DNA of 64,000 nucleotides from Fusobacterium sp. (GCF_032477075.1 NZ_JAWDXO010000003.1:62001-126000), one strand, 5' to 3'; shown: positions 53,040-62,324, numbered from the stretch's first letter. Numbers and translations are program-made. The notes: generated by a model from the sequence alone, not told the origin.

Positions 53040-54367
53040 AGATAATATTTATTGTTCCTGCTATTGGAAAGAAAAAAGGAGAGAAATACATAGGAACATG
53101 GAAGATGGAACCTCTCACCATAGCAGTATTAAAATCTCTCACACCTTCAGATATAGAAACTGTTCTCTATGATGACAGAATTGAACTTATAAATTACAAT
53201 GACACAGCTGACATTGTAGTGATTCCTGTAGAAACTTACACAGCTAAAAGAAGTTATGAGATAGCAAAAAAATTCAGAGAAAAAGGAACAAAAGTAATTC
53301 TAGGTGGATATCATGTAACTTTAATACCTGAAGAAGCTGAAGAATATGCTGATTGTATCATCACAGGAAATGCAGAGATGGTATGGAGTGAAGTGATAAA
53401 AGATTGCTCCAATCACACTCTAAAGAAAAAATATGAAGGTGAAACAGCTTATCTTCATATCCAACCTGATAAAAGTATATTTAAAGGAAAAAAATATGTA
53501 CCTGTATCTCTTGTGGAAACAGGTCGTGGGTGCTGCAATAGCTGTGAGTTCTGTGCTATAGCTGGCTATTATAAATTCCACTATTATCCCAGACCTCATG
53601 ATGATATAATAAGAGATATAAAAAACTCTAAGCATAAGTATCATTTTTTAGTAGATGATAATCTGGTTGCAGATAGAAAAAATGCTATGGAGCTTTTCAA
53701 AAAACTAGAACCTTTGAAAATAAAATGGGCTGGACAAGGAACCTTAAATATGGCAAGAGACAAGGAACTTCTTGCTGCAATGAAGAAAAGCGGCTGTGAA
53801 ATAATATTGATAGGTTTTGAAAGTTTAAATACAGATAACCTCAAGCAAATGAATAAAGCTGTGAACATTATGAAAACTGAACGAGATGAACTTGTCCAAA
53901 GGATACATAATGCAGGAATAGGAATTTATGCTACCTTTGTTTTTGGATATGATGGTGATACTCAAGATACTATCAAAAAAGCTGTTGAATTTTCTAAAAA
54001 ACACAATTTTTATACAGCAGCATTCAATCATCTGCTTCCCTTTCCTGGAACAAAACTTTATGATAGATTGAAAAAAGATAATAGACTGCTTTATGACAAA
54101 TGGTGGTTGGAGGAAAATTATAACTATGGTGAGTTAGCATTTAAACCTAAACAAATGAGTCCTGAAGAGCTAAGCAAAGCTTGTCGAGATGCAAGAAAGG
54201 AATTTGCTTCCTTCAAAACTGTAGTTAAAAGAGGATTACAATCTATGAAGCACAGCAGCCCTATGCTATGGAGCCTCTTTTGGATAATGAATTTACGTAT
54301 AAACAGTGAAATTGATCAAAAAATGAATGTACCTATTGGGAGGAATTTAGATGAGTTTCCAAAATAA
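53036..54367 (+). CDS. B12-binding radical SAM enzyme E
   Basis: 443 aa. KMEPLTIAVLKSLTPSDIETVLYDDRIE (23-50) and GGYHVTLIPEEA in the B12 domain; CCNSCEFC (Cys166, 170, 173), unusual in having a doubled Cys; LPFPGTKLYDRL and KWWLEENYNYGELAFKPKQMSPEEL in the C-terminal part. Fifth paralogue of the operon, in the B/C/E subgroup. Overlaps the next gene by 17 bp. Confidence 0.88.
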   Translation: MKIIFIVPAIGKKKGEKYIGTWKMEPLTIAVLKSLTPSDIETVLYDDRIELINYNDTADIVVIPVETYTAKRSYEIAKKFREKGTKVILGGYHVTLIPEEAEEYADCIITGNAEMVWSEVIKDCSNHTLKKKYEGETAYLHIQPDKSIFKGKKYVPVSLVETGRGCCNSCEFCAIAGYYKFHYYPRPHDDIIRDIKNSKHKYHFLVDDNLVADRKNAMELFKKLEPLKIKWAGQGTLNMARDKELLAAMKKSGCEIILIGFESLNTDNLKQMNKAVNIMKTERDELVQRIHNAGIGIYATFVFGYDGDTQDTIKKAVEFSKKHNFYTAAFNHLLPFPGTKLYDRLKKDNRLLYDKWWLEENYNYGELAFKPKQMSPEELSKACRDARKEFASFKTVVKRGLQSMKHSSPMLWSLFWIMNLRINSEIDQKMNVPIGRNLDEFPK

Positions 54368-55409
54368 AAGATTTACTTTGACAAGAGCAGAGAAAAAAGA
54401 TGCTGCTGATATAGAAAAAATTATGAAAAGCGGAAGTTTTCGAGGAGGAATAGAGGTACAATATCTAAGAGGAAAAGACCCCCTTGCTTCTTTTGAAAAA
54501 GAGGGAACTGAAGCTTTTATGTATATTCTTAGGGAAAAAGAACATGGCGAAGCTGTGGGAATGGGTGGATGTATAATAAGACCTGCCTTTGTAAATGGAG
54601 AAATTAGAAGAGCAGGGTATCTTACAGGATTGAAAGTCATCCCTGAATATCAAAGAAGAGTTCTATGTATTCCTGAAATATACAGATTTCTCTATGAAGA
54701 AACTAAAGCTCATGTTGATTTTTATTACAGTTCTATTCTTAAAGAAAATGTAGCAGCTCTTCTTTTACTGGAAAAAAGACATAAAAATATGCCTGAATAT
54801 AGATTTCTTGATACTTACACTGTATATTTCTGTAAAACAGGAAATTTTAAAATAGCAAATTATCAAGTAGCTAAATGTGATTTTTCTCAAGCTGAGGAAT
54901 TTTATATAAAAGAAGCTCAAAAATATAATTTGACATATCCTTCATTGAGCAGCAATGATTTAAAAAATGCAGATTTTTATGGTATCTATGAAAATTCTCA
55001 GTTACTAGGAATTGGATATCTCCTCAATCAGCAAGAATACAAGGAATATGTAATAAAAAATTATTCAGGAGTATATAAGTATATTTCAAAATTTCCTACA
55101 AGACTTTTAAAATATCCTTCATTTCCAAAAGAAAATCATTCTGCTGACTATACTTCTATGGGAATAATGGTAAAGGATAACAATATTGAACTGGCATATG
55201 AAATGATAGTACAACTGCTGAAAAATTCTCCTGAACGAGATTTTATAATGCTGGGACTTTTAGAAAAAGATCCTCTAAATAAAGTTTTTTCACGAATTAA
55301 AAATATTAAATATCAAAGCAGAATATACCATGTAACTTGGGACAAAGAAGATAAAACAACTGATGAACTTAAAGAAGCTCTTTTGAAATTGGAAGTGGCA
55401 TTTTTGTAG
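54351..55409 (+). CDS. two-domain GNAT-like acyltransferase
   Basis: 352 aa. N-terminal GNAT domain (about 5-140: AVGMGGCIIRPAFVNGEIRRAGYLTGLKVIPEYQRRVL, the acyl-CoA loop) and a second, more divergent GNAT-like half (about 175-340). GGGAGGA ahead of the ATG. Last gene of the radical SAM/GH3 operon; it may N- or O-acylate the finished product or move an acyl group from CoA or ACP. The Q/RRVL loop deviates from the canonical R/QxxGxG/A, so activity is uncertain. Confidence 0.72.
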   Translation: MSFQNKRFTLTRAEKKDAADIEKIMKSGSFRGGIEVQYLRGKDPLASFEKEGTEAFMYILREKEHGEAVGMGGCIIRPAFVNGEIRRAGYLTGLKVIPEYQRRVLCIPEIYRFLYEETKAHVDFYYSSILKENVAALLLLEKRHKNMPEYRFLDTYTVYFCKTGNFKIANYQVAKCDFSQAEEFYIKEAQKYNLTYPSLSSNDLKNADFYGIYENSQLLGIGYLLNQQEYKEYVIKNYSGVYKYISKFPTRLLKYPSFPKENHSADYTSMGIMVKDNNIELAYEMIVQLLKNSPERDFIMLGLLEKDPLNKVFSRIKNIKYQSRIYHVTWDKEDKTTDELKEALLKLEVAFL

Positions 55410-55456
55410 CCATATCTAAAATCTGGCAGCAATTTAATCGTTAATATTCAAAATAA

Positions 55457-55488
55457 GAGGACAGCAGTTTAAATTGACAGCTGTCCTC
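55457..55488. terminator. terminator between convergent operons
   Basis: GAGGACAGC (55457-55465) with GCTGTCCTC (55480-55488), 14-nt loop; the tails are only moderately T-rich. Lies after the GNAT-like gene and beyond the end of the minus-strand ABC operon. Confidence 0.65.
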
Positions 55489-55570
55489 ATTAATTGCATT
55501 TATGTATTTTTTATACTTTCTTCAACTTTATAAAGAAAGTTTTAAAATTTGTTGATTATCTATTTGAAAT

Positions 55571-56608
55571 TCATAACTTTATTTCCTTTTTCTCTTCAAT
55601 AGCTTTTATTATTCCTTTTACTACTTTTATAGAAATAAGTCCATCTTCTGCTGTCACAGGAGACTCCTCATGCTTTATAATAGTATTTATAAAAGCATCT
55701 ATTACACCAGTTTTTGTCTGGTTATCATTTGTTTGAATAGCCTCGACTTCAAGCTCTTCTATTTTTCCATTTTCATTTATTATTTTTATCTGGTATTTAG
55801 GGTCATCATATATTCTTATTATCCCTTTCTCCATATAAAGTATAGTTGAATTATCTTCCTGCCCATAATATGTCCAGCTGAAAGTTCCTGTTCCTATTGC
55901 TCCACATTTCATCTTTAATATGCAGATTGCATTATCATATACTTCTATGGATTCCCCATTTTCAAAAGTTTTATGAAGAGTTCCTCCCATTCCACAGACA
56001 CTTTCAAATTCAGAATCTGTAAGATATCTGATAATATCTATTTTATGAACTCCTAAATCACCTATTACTCCAAACTCACATTTATCTTTTTGAAAAAACC
56101 ATGTATTTTTAGATTTACTCTCTGTCCAAGATTCAGGTCCTCCATGTCCAAAAGTAGTTCTAAAAGTAATTACTTTTCCTAGTTTTCCACTTTTTATTAT
56201 ATCTCTGACTCTTTTATGAGCCTTTGTAAATCTCTGGTTATGATCTATCATAAATATTTTTCCAGTTTTTTTCTGCATCTCTACTATTTTTTCTGCCTCT
56301 TCTACGCTTTTAGTCATAGGTTTTTCACACAGCACATGTTTTCCTAGTTCCATAGCTTTTGTTGATATAATACAATGCATATTATTGGGAGTACAGTCAC
56401 TTACAGCATCTATTTCTGAGTCATTTAATATATCCATATACTCATCTGTAGCTTTTCCACCAAATTTTTCTACCATCAATTCAGCTCTTTTTTTATTTAA
56501 ATCATAAAATGCTGCTATTTCTACATTAGGATTATCTAAATATTCAGGAGCATGTCTTTTTTCAGTTATGGAACCACATCCAATTATTCCTACTTTTATC
56601 TTTTTCAT
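55571..56608 (-). CDS. Gfo/Idh/MocA-family oxidoreductase
   Basis: 345 aa. N-terminal NAD(P)-binding GIIGCGSITEKRHAPEY (8-24), CEKPMTKSVEEAE (catalytic Lys region, about 94-106), DHNQRF and GDLGVHKIDIIRYL (about 183). Oxidises or reduces sugars, inositols or their derivatives. Last gene of the LacI-SBP-ATPase-permease-isomerase-dehydrogenase operon. Confidence 0.88.
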   Translation of the reverse strand: MKKIKVGIIGCGSITEKRHAPEYLDNPNVEIAAFYDLNKKRAELMVEKFGGKATDEYMDILNDSEIDAVSDCTPNNMHCIISTKAMELGKHVLCEKPMTKSVEEAEKIVEMQKKTGKIFMIDHNQRFTKAHKRVRDIIKSGKLGKVITFRTTFGHGGPESWTESKSKNTWFFQKDKCEFGVIGDLGVHKIDIIRYLTDSEFESVCGMGGTLHKTFENGESIEVYDNAICILKMKCGAIGTGTFSWTYYGQEDNSTILYMEKGIIRIYDDPKYQIKIINENGKIEELEVEAIQTNDNQTKTGVIDAFINTIIKHEESPVTAEDGLISIKVVKGIIKAIEEKKEIKL

Positions 56609-56617
56609 TTCTGCCTC

Positions 56618-57544
56618 CTACATCCTTTCTTTTAAGTATTTGTACCCAAGCTCAAGTCCTTCTTTTACCTTTTCAACTGTATCCTGATATTCTAAATCCT
56701 CATGTTCTATTACTAATTCATCATCATATCCAATTTCTTTCAATGTATCAATAAATTTTTTCCAGTCTATATCTCCTTTTCCTGGCATTCTATGTCTCCA
56801 GAACCCTAAATCCCAATTATCTTTTCTCCCTAGTTGTTTCCCTAAAATACTATAATATTTTTTCTTATCTTCAAATACCTCTGTATCTTTAGCATGAACT
56901 TCAAATATTTTATCTTTATAGTCTTTCAATGCTTGGATATAATCTATTCCCAGCCATAGCAAATGTGATGGATCATAATTTAATCCAAAATTGTCATATG
57001 GAAGTCTTTTAAACATCTCATCCCATAATTCTGGTGAATATGAAATAGTTCCTGCCCAACCACTTTCATGCCATCCTGGCATAGAACAATTCTCTATTAT
57101 TATTCTCACTTTTTTCTCTTGTGCATATTCTAATATAGGTCTAAAAATCTTTTCCATTTCATCAAAATTCTCTTCTATTGGAAGTGTCATATCTCTACCT
57201 ATGAAAGTTCCTACATTTTTTACCCCTAGAAGTGAAGCAGCATCTATTACTTTTATCAAATGATTATTATAACCCTTTCTTTTCACAGGATCGTGATCCA
57301 GATTATTATCATAATAAGCAAGAGATACTATTGTCATATTTCTTTCTTTAAGAAAGTCATTTAATTTCTCTGCTTCTTCTTTAGTAAAATTTACTACATC
57401 TATATCACTTCCTGAATAATCTCTGGAATTAGTTTTAGGCCAGCATGAAACTTCTAATGTTTCAAACCCTACCCTATGAGCCCATTCTATTTTTTCATAT
57501 ATAGACATATCCCCCATAATACCAGTTAAAAATCCTAATTTCAT
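56618..57544 (-). CDS. sugar phosphate isomerase/epimerase-type TIM barrel protein
   Basis: 308 aa from ATG 57544, which follows GGAGG; the ATG 12 nt upstream overlaps that site. AP-endonuclease 2/IolE-IolH fold: IIIENCSMPGWHESGW, NYDPSHLLWLGID, HAKDTEVF and GKGDIDWKKFIDTL carry the metal ligands (Glu, Asp, His, Glu). Isomerises or epimerises keto sugars or inosose, often together with a Gfo/Idh/MocA enzyme, as here. Confidence 0.85.
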   Translation of the reverse strand: MKLGFLTGIMGDMSIYEKIEWAHRVGFETLEVSCWPKTNSRDYSGSDIDVVNFTKEEAEKLNDFLKERNMTIVSLAYYDNNLDHDPVKRKGYNNHLIKVIDAASLLGVKNVGTFIGRDMTLPIEENFDEMEKIFRPILEYAQEKKVRIIIENCSMPGWHESGWAGTISYSPELWDEMFKRLPYDNFGLNYDPSHLLWLGIDYIQALKDYKDKIFEVHAKDTEVFEDKKKYYSILGKQLGRKDNWDLGFWRHRMPGKGDIDWKKFIDTLKEIGYDDELVIEHEDLEYQDTVEKVKEGLELGYKYLKERM

Positions 57545-57569
57545 ATGAACCTCCATATTTTATTATATT

Positions 57570-58532
57570 TTAATCATTACCTTTTTTACTTTGGAAAATT
57601 ACTGCTAAAATTATTATTATTCCCTTTACTAATCCTGATAAAAATGGCGGAATACGTGCTGCTATAAGGATTCCTTCTATCATTTGAAGCATTATAGCTC
57701 CTAAGAAAGTTCCCATTATTTTTCCTCTTCCACCACTCATTGATGTTCCTCCAATAGCAACAGCAGCTATTGCATCCAGCTCAAAAGACATTCCTACATT
57801 GGCTGCTGTGATAGATGTAAGTCTTGATGAAAGAAGAAATGAAGCTATTCCTGTTAAAAAACCTGTAAGTGTAAAACATAATGTTTTAACTTTTACAACA
57901 TTTACCCCAGTAAGAAAAGTAGCATTTTCGTTAGAACCAACTGCATACACATATCTTCCAAATTTTGTATATTTAACCAAAATAACCATAAGTATAGTTA
58001 TAATTATAAAAATTATTGCAAGATTAGGCATTCCCAATATTTTTCCAGCTGCTATTTTTCTAAAACTCATAAGTATTTTCATTTCAACATTAAAAGGTCC
58101 ACCCTGTCCAAGTTGAACTATTATAGATCTGTAAGCACTCATTGTAGCAAGAGTAACTATAAAAGGTGCCATTTTCCCTTTATTTGTTATAAGTCCATTA
58201 ACTGTTCCAAGCAAGGCTCCAAACGCCATACAAAATAGGAGCATAATAAATGGACTTTCTGTCCTATTGAGAACAACTACTCCTAATCCTGCTACAAGAG
58301 CACATTGTGATCCTACTGATAGATCTATTTGTCCTGATATGATAATGAGAGTCATCCCTAGAGCTATTATCCCTTTAATAGATGATTGGAGCATGAGTGT
58401 AGACAGATTTGTCCAAGACAGGAAAGAATGATTTATTGCAGTTGCTATCACAACAAGGACTAAAAAAGAAAATACAAATGTATAATTTGAATATATTTTT
58501 TTCATATCTAGATTTTTATTCAACTGACTCAT
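57570..58532 (-). CDS. sugar ABC transporter permease (RbsC-like)
   Basis: 320 aa, eight or nine membrane helices. GMTLIIISGQIDLSVGSQCALVAGLGVV and the EAA-like region AIGGTSMSGGRGKIMGTFLGA are signatures of the ribose/xylose/inositol permease group. ATGA overlap with the ATPase gene. One permease gene implies a homodimer. Confidence 0.9.
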   Translation of the reverse strand: MSQLNKNLDMKKIYSNYTFVFSFLVLVVIATAINHSFLSWTNLSTLMLQSSIKGIIALGMTLIIISGQIDLSVGSQCALVAGLGVVVLNRTESPFIMLLFCMAFGALLGTVNGLITNKGKMAPFIVTLATMSAYRSIIVQLGQGGPFNVEMKILMSFRKIAAGKILGMPNLAIIFIIITILMVILVKYTKFGRYVYAVGSNENATFLTGVNVVKVKTLCFTLTGFLTGIASFLLSSRLTSITAANVGMSFELDAIAAVAIGGTSMSGGRGKIMGTFLGAIMLQMIEGILIAARIPPFLSGLVKGIIIILAVIFQSKKGND

Positions 58533-60025
58533 ATTTTTTCCTCCATATTTGCTCCTGTAGCATAGTGCATGATATTTATTTCACTGAACTCATCTCTCGT
58601 CAGTTCCTTATTTATTCTTCCTTTATACATTATAAAACACCTATCTGCTACTTTATTTATCTCTGGATATTCAGAACTGAATATTATTATTCCTTTACCA
58701 GTTTTAGCTAATTCATTAATTATTTTATAGATTTCAAACTTAGCACCTACATCTATTCCTTGTGTAGGATTATCTAAAATTATCACATCAGTATTCAGCT
58801 CAAGACATCTTCCAATTATTATTTTTTGTTGATTACCACCTGAAAGTGATGTTATATAATCATTATGGTGTCCAATTTTTGTGGACATCTCTTTTTTTCT
58901 TGCATTAAATCTTTTCATTTCCAGCTTATCATCAATAAACATCTTTTTATGTTTTGAAACAAATCTAGACACAGAAAAATTATTAAGTATACTCATATCT
59001 TTTATAATAGAACGTTCCTTTCTATTTCTTTGTACCATGCTTATTCCATTTTTTACTGTATCTTTTATACTTTTATACCCAAGTTTTCTCCCATTTACCC
59101 ATACTTCTCCAGAATCCATTTTGCATACTCCATATAATGCTTCTGCTAATTGATCTCTTCCATCTCCATGTAATCCTGTAATTGCTATAACTTCCCCTTT
59201 TTTTAAATCAAAGGATATTTCTTTAAATTTTCCTTCTGAACCTATATTTTTTACTTCCATTAATACTTCATTTGATATTTTTTCTTTTTCTATCTTTTCA
59301 TTTTCTATACATCTTCCTACTAAAAGTTCAGTAGCTTTTCTTTCATTTATATCTTTGAAATAACCACTTTCTATAAATTTCCCATCCCTAAGTACTGTAT
59401 ATCTATCACAAATACTAAAAAGTTCTGGCATTTTATGAGATATATAAATCATGGCTACCCCTTGTTCTTTCAATCTCCTCATAAGAACAAAAAGCATCTC
59501 TATTTCTTTATTAGTTAAAGCTGTTGTTGGTTCATCCATTATTATCAGCTTAGCATCAAAAAGAAGAGCTTTTGCTATTTCTACAAGTTGTTTTCTTGAT
59601 GTTTCTAAATGTCTTACTTCTGTTTCTGGCTCAATATCCAAATTCATTTTTTCTAAAATTTCTCTAGACTTTTTTATCATCTGTTTTTTATCTAAAAATC
59701 CATATTTATTAAGAAGTTCTTCTCCAAGAAAAAGATTTTCATAGACAGTAAGGTCATTTACCAGATTTAATTCCTGGTGTATGAATCTTATTCCCATACC
59801 TTGTGTTCTCTTAGTATTAAGATCTTCTATTTTTTTTCCATTAAAAAAAATCTCTCCCTGTGTAGGCGGAAATGTTCCTGCCAGAATATTCATTAGAGTC
59901 GATTTTCCTGCTCCATTTTCTCCTAATAATCCATGTATTTCGCCTTTATCCACATTGAGAGAAACATCTTTTAAAGCCTGTACAGGACCAAAACATTTCA
60001 CTATATTTTTCATCTCTAAAAGCAT
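58529..60025 (-). CDS. sugar ABC transporter ATP-binding protein (RbsA-like)
   Basis: 498 aa from ATG 60025 (GTG 60037 is also possible). Two fused ATPase domains: first Walker A GENGAGKST (about 36-44) and Walker B LIIMDEPTTALT; second domain with a degenerate P-loop (GLHGDGRDQ) and intact LSGGNQQK signature, as in RbsA/MglA/XylG. The hairpin at 60056-60077 lies between it and the binding-protein gene. Confidence 0.9.
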   Translation of the reverse strand: MLLEMKNIVKCFGPVQALKDVSLNVDKGEIHGLLGENGAGKSTLMNILAGTFPPTQGEIFFNGKKIEDLNTKRTQGMGIRFIHQELNLVNDLTVYENLFLGEELLNKYGFLDKKQMIKKSREILEKMNLDIEPETEVRHLETSRKQLVEIAKALLFDAKLIIMDEPTTALTNKEIEMLFVLMRRLKEQGVAMIYISHKMPELFSICDRYTVLRDGKFIESGYFKDINERKATELLVGRCIENEKIEKEKISNEVLMEVKNIGSEGKFKEISFDLKKGEVIAITGLHGDGRDQLAEALYGVCKMDSGEVWVNGRKLGYKSIKDTVKNGISMVQRNRKERSIIKDMSILNNFSVSRFVSKHKKMFIDDKLEMKRFNARKKEMSTKIGHHNDYITSLSGGNQQKIIIGRCLELNTDVIILDNPTQGIDVGAKFEIYKIINELAKTGKGIIIFSSEYPEINKVADRCFIMYKGRINKELTRDEFSEINIMHYATGANMEEKI

Positions 60026-60055
60026 GACTTTTATCACCTACCCCTTTTTTTAAAT

Positions 60056-60077
60056 AAGGGTGGGAACTCCCACCCTT
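60056..60077 (-). promoter_or_regulatory. intercistronic hairpin downstream of the binding-protein gene
   Basis: AAGGGTGGGA and TCCCACCCTT form a perfect 10-bp stem. There is no proper T-run, so it more likely stabilises the 3' end of the binding-protein message, giving more of it than of ATPase and permease. Confidence 0.6.
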
Positions 60078-60091
60078 AAATTGATTTAATC

Positions 60092-61090
60092 TTAGATTCC
60101 ACTCTCGTATCTTATCTTCCAATGCTCGCTCTTCATGTAATCTTTATAGTTATTATTATCTATTGTTTCAGTAGGTATAAGATATAATCCAGAGAATGTT
60201 TTTCCATCTAATATGTCAGCACCCATCTTAACTGCATCTCTTACCATTGTAGGTGAAAATAGATAAGTTACTTGATCTATTCCAAGGTCTTTTTTAAATA
60301 TATCAAAAGTTTCAATATTTTCTCTTCTTCCACCAACACCAGTTACAAGTTTAATATTAAGTTTAGCATTTCCACTATAGCTCATTATTGCATCTAATAC
60401 TCCAAGAACAACTTCGTCATCATGAGTAAATACAGCTTTTATACTTTCTACTTCATCTTTTTTCAAGCTATTAAGAAGTGTTTCCATTTGTTCTTGAGCT
60501 TTTGCTCTTTGCCAGTCAGTACTGAATTGTTGAATAATATTAATATTTTTATCAGCAGTTTTTGCAAATCCATCTGAACGTTGTTGAGGAACTGTAGAGT
60601 TATCTCCTTTAAATTCAAGGATATTAACTTTTCCTTTTTTCAAATCTTCTGCAAAATATTTATTTAAATATTTTCCAGTTTCTTCTCCTATTGTAAAGTT
60701 ATCTCCCATAACCTCAGCAGTAGGTGTAAATTCATCAATCAAACGGTCATAGATAATCAATGGAATTTTTGCTTCCATAACTTTCATAGCACCTGATCTT
60801 AACTCATTTCCATTATGTGGCCATAAAACAATACAATCAACTTTTTCATTAATTAAAGTGTCTAATTGATTATTTTGTTCAGACGCTTCAGCTGAAGTAA
60901 GAAATTTGTATTTGAATCCATTAGCCTTTGAATACTCTTCAGCTGCTGCTCTAGCATGTTTTATACTTTCTCCCAAAAATCCATGAGTTGCATTAGGCAT
61001 AACTATTCCAAGAACTTTTCCTCCAGCACTTGCAAATGCAGCTACACTTAAAAGCATCAATGCTGCTAATAATGTAAAAAATCTCTTCAT
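60092..61090 (-). CDS. sugar ABC transporter substrate-binding protein
   Basis: 332 aa from ATG 61090 (AGGAGG upstream; the preceding in-frame TTG is unlikely). Signal peptide about 1-21 (MKRFFTLLAALMLLSVAAFA) without a lipobox Cys. Periplasmic binding protein type 1 fold: GIVMPNATHGFLGESIKHARAAAEE, VDCIVLWPHNGNELR, VMGDNFTIGEETGKYL, AVFTHDDEVVLGVLDAI. Closest to ribose/xylose/inositol binding proteins; the exact sugar is unknown. Confidence 0.9.
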   Translation of the reverse strand: MKRFFTLLAALMLLSVAAFASAGGKVLGIVMPNATHGFLGESIKHARAAAEEYSKANGFKYKFLTSAEASEQNNQLDTLINEKVDCIVLWPHNGNELRSGAMKVMEAKIPLIIYDRLIDEFTPTAEVMGDNFTIGEETGKYLNKYFAEDLKKGKVNILEFKGDNSTVPQQRSDGFAKTADKNINIIQQFSTDWQRAKAQEQMETLLNSLKKDEVESIKAVFTHDDEVVLGVLDAIMSYSGNAKLNIKLVTGVGGRRENIETFDIFKKDLGIDQVTYLFSPTMVRDAVKMGADILDGKTFSGLYLIPTETIDNNNYKDYMKSEHWKIRYESGI

Positions 61091-61128
61091 CAAATCAATC
61101 CTCCTTATATTTTATTAGAGATTTCTCT

Positions 61129-62142
61129 CTACTTTAAAACAAATTTATTAGTTGTTTCTCTTACTATAAGTTCATGGTCTAAAATAATTTTTTCAGGTTC
61201 ATTATTCTCCCCAGTTATCTTTCTCACCAAACTTTTTACTGATTCTGCTCCTAATTCATATCCAGGCTGAGACACTGTTGTAAGTGATGGTTCTGTAACT
61301 GCTGAAAAATCTATATTGTCAAATCCTATAACTGCTACTTCTTGTGGTATTTTTATATTTTTAGTATTAAGAGCTTTTAATACTCCTATTGCTATCACAT
61401 CTGATACTGCAAATATTCCTATATCTTTTATTTTTCTGTTATTTAAAATTATATTCATGTGTTTATGAGCTTCTTTTATAGATAATTCATCTAAAAGTAT
61501 TTCATTTTCTTTTTTAAATTCCAATCCATTGTCACTCATAGCTTTTATCAATCCTTCTCTTCTCAAAGTAGAATATGTATAATCTTTTTTCATTGAAAAA
61601 AGATATATTTCTTTCTTTCCTATCGAAATAAGATGACTGACAGCTTCATATGCAGCTTTTTCATGATCTATAGTTATATAGGTAAGTCCATTTTCTTCTA
61701 TATATTCACTACACTGAACCATCTTTCTGAAAACGTTTTCATCTTTTATTTTTTCCATTATTTTCTCTTTAGCTATTTTTTCCATAAGAATTATTCCATC
61801 TACCAATTTAGTATTTAATAGATTCAAATAATCTAACAACTGTGCTTCTGATGAATAACTGCTCCCTAATATAATATTATAACCCATACTTTTAGCAGTT
61901 ACTTCTACTCCTTCTAGAATAGCTGAATAATAGGGATTTGATATTTCTGGAACTATTATAAGTATCATATTGCTCTTTGTTCTTTGCAGACTGCTTGCCA
62001 TAAAATTAGGTGTGTAATTAAGTTTTTTTATAGCTTCTTCCACCTTTTCTTTTGTTTCTTTTTTTACTTTTCTCCCATTTATTACCCTTGAAACAGTAGC
62101 TAATGAAACTCCTGCATACTCTGCTACATCATTTATTTTCAT
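61129..62142 (-). CDS. LacI-family transcriptional regulator of the sugar operon
   Basis: 337 aa from ATG 62142 (GAGGTG upstream; GTG at 62154 is part of that site). HTH MKINDVAEYAGVSLATVSRVINGRKVKKET (1-30) and type 1 periplasmic-binding effector domain. First gene of its own operon and preceded by a promoter with two AAACGTTT sites, so it is autoregulatory and controls the ABC importer and the two catabolic enzymes. Confidence 0.92.
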   Translation of the reverse strand: MKINDVAEYAGVSLATVSRVINGRKVKKETKEKVEEAIKKLNYTPNFMASSLQRTKSNMILIIVPEISNPYYSAILEGVEVTAKSMGYNIILGSSYSSEAQLLDYLNLLNTKLVDGIILMEKIAKEKIMEKIKDENVFRKMVQCSEYIEENGLTYITIDHEKAAYEAVSHLISIGKKEIYLFSMKKDYTYSTLRREGLIKAMSDNGLEFKKENEILLDELSIKEAHKHMNIILNNRKIKDIGIFAVSDVIAIGVLKALNTKNIKIPQEVAVIGFDNIDFSAVTEPSLTTVSQPGYELGAESVKSLVRKITGENNEPEKIILDHELIVRETTNKFVLK

Positions 62143-62163
62143 TTTATTATGCACCTCTTTTTT

Positions 62164-62173
62164 AAAACGTTTT
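62164..62173 (-). promoter_or_regulatory. LacI operator 1
   Basis: AAAACGTTTT, perfect palindrome with central CG, about 15 bp downstream of the expected transcription start of the sugar operon. Confidence 0.65.
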
Positions 62174-62193
62174 CATTTCTCCTGTTGATAAAT

Positions 62194-62222
62194 TATATAA
62201 CTCATTATCTATACTTTGTCAA
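62194..62222 (-). promoter_or_regulatory. sigma-70 promoter of the LacI/ABC sugar operon
   Basis: Minus strand TTGACA (62217-62222), 17-bp spacer, TATATA (62194-62199). Confidence 0.75.
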
Positions 62223-62231
62223 TAGTTTTTT

Positions 62232-62239
62232 AAACGTTT
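62232..62239 (-). promoter_or_regulatory. LacI operator 2
   Basis: AAACGTTT upstream of the -35; centre 67 bp from operator 1, so the promoter is bracketed and looping is possible. Confidence 0.55.
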
Positions 62240-62324
62240 TTTTCTATTTCATTACATTTATTTCCAATTATTCTCATAAATCTTTCTAAAATTCCTCTAC
62301 AGTATTTAATACTCTCAAAATATA

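Noticed and set aside
45512..55409. RiPP cluster with a precursor peptide modified by the radical SAM enzymes.
   Set aside because: Genes overlap or abut throughout, leaving no room for a precursor; no leader-peptide-like short ORF with a ribosome binding site within or at either end; no SPASM or RRE domains seen.
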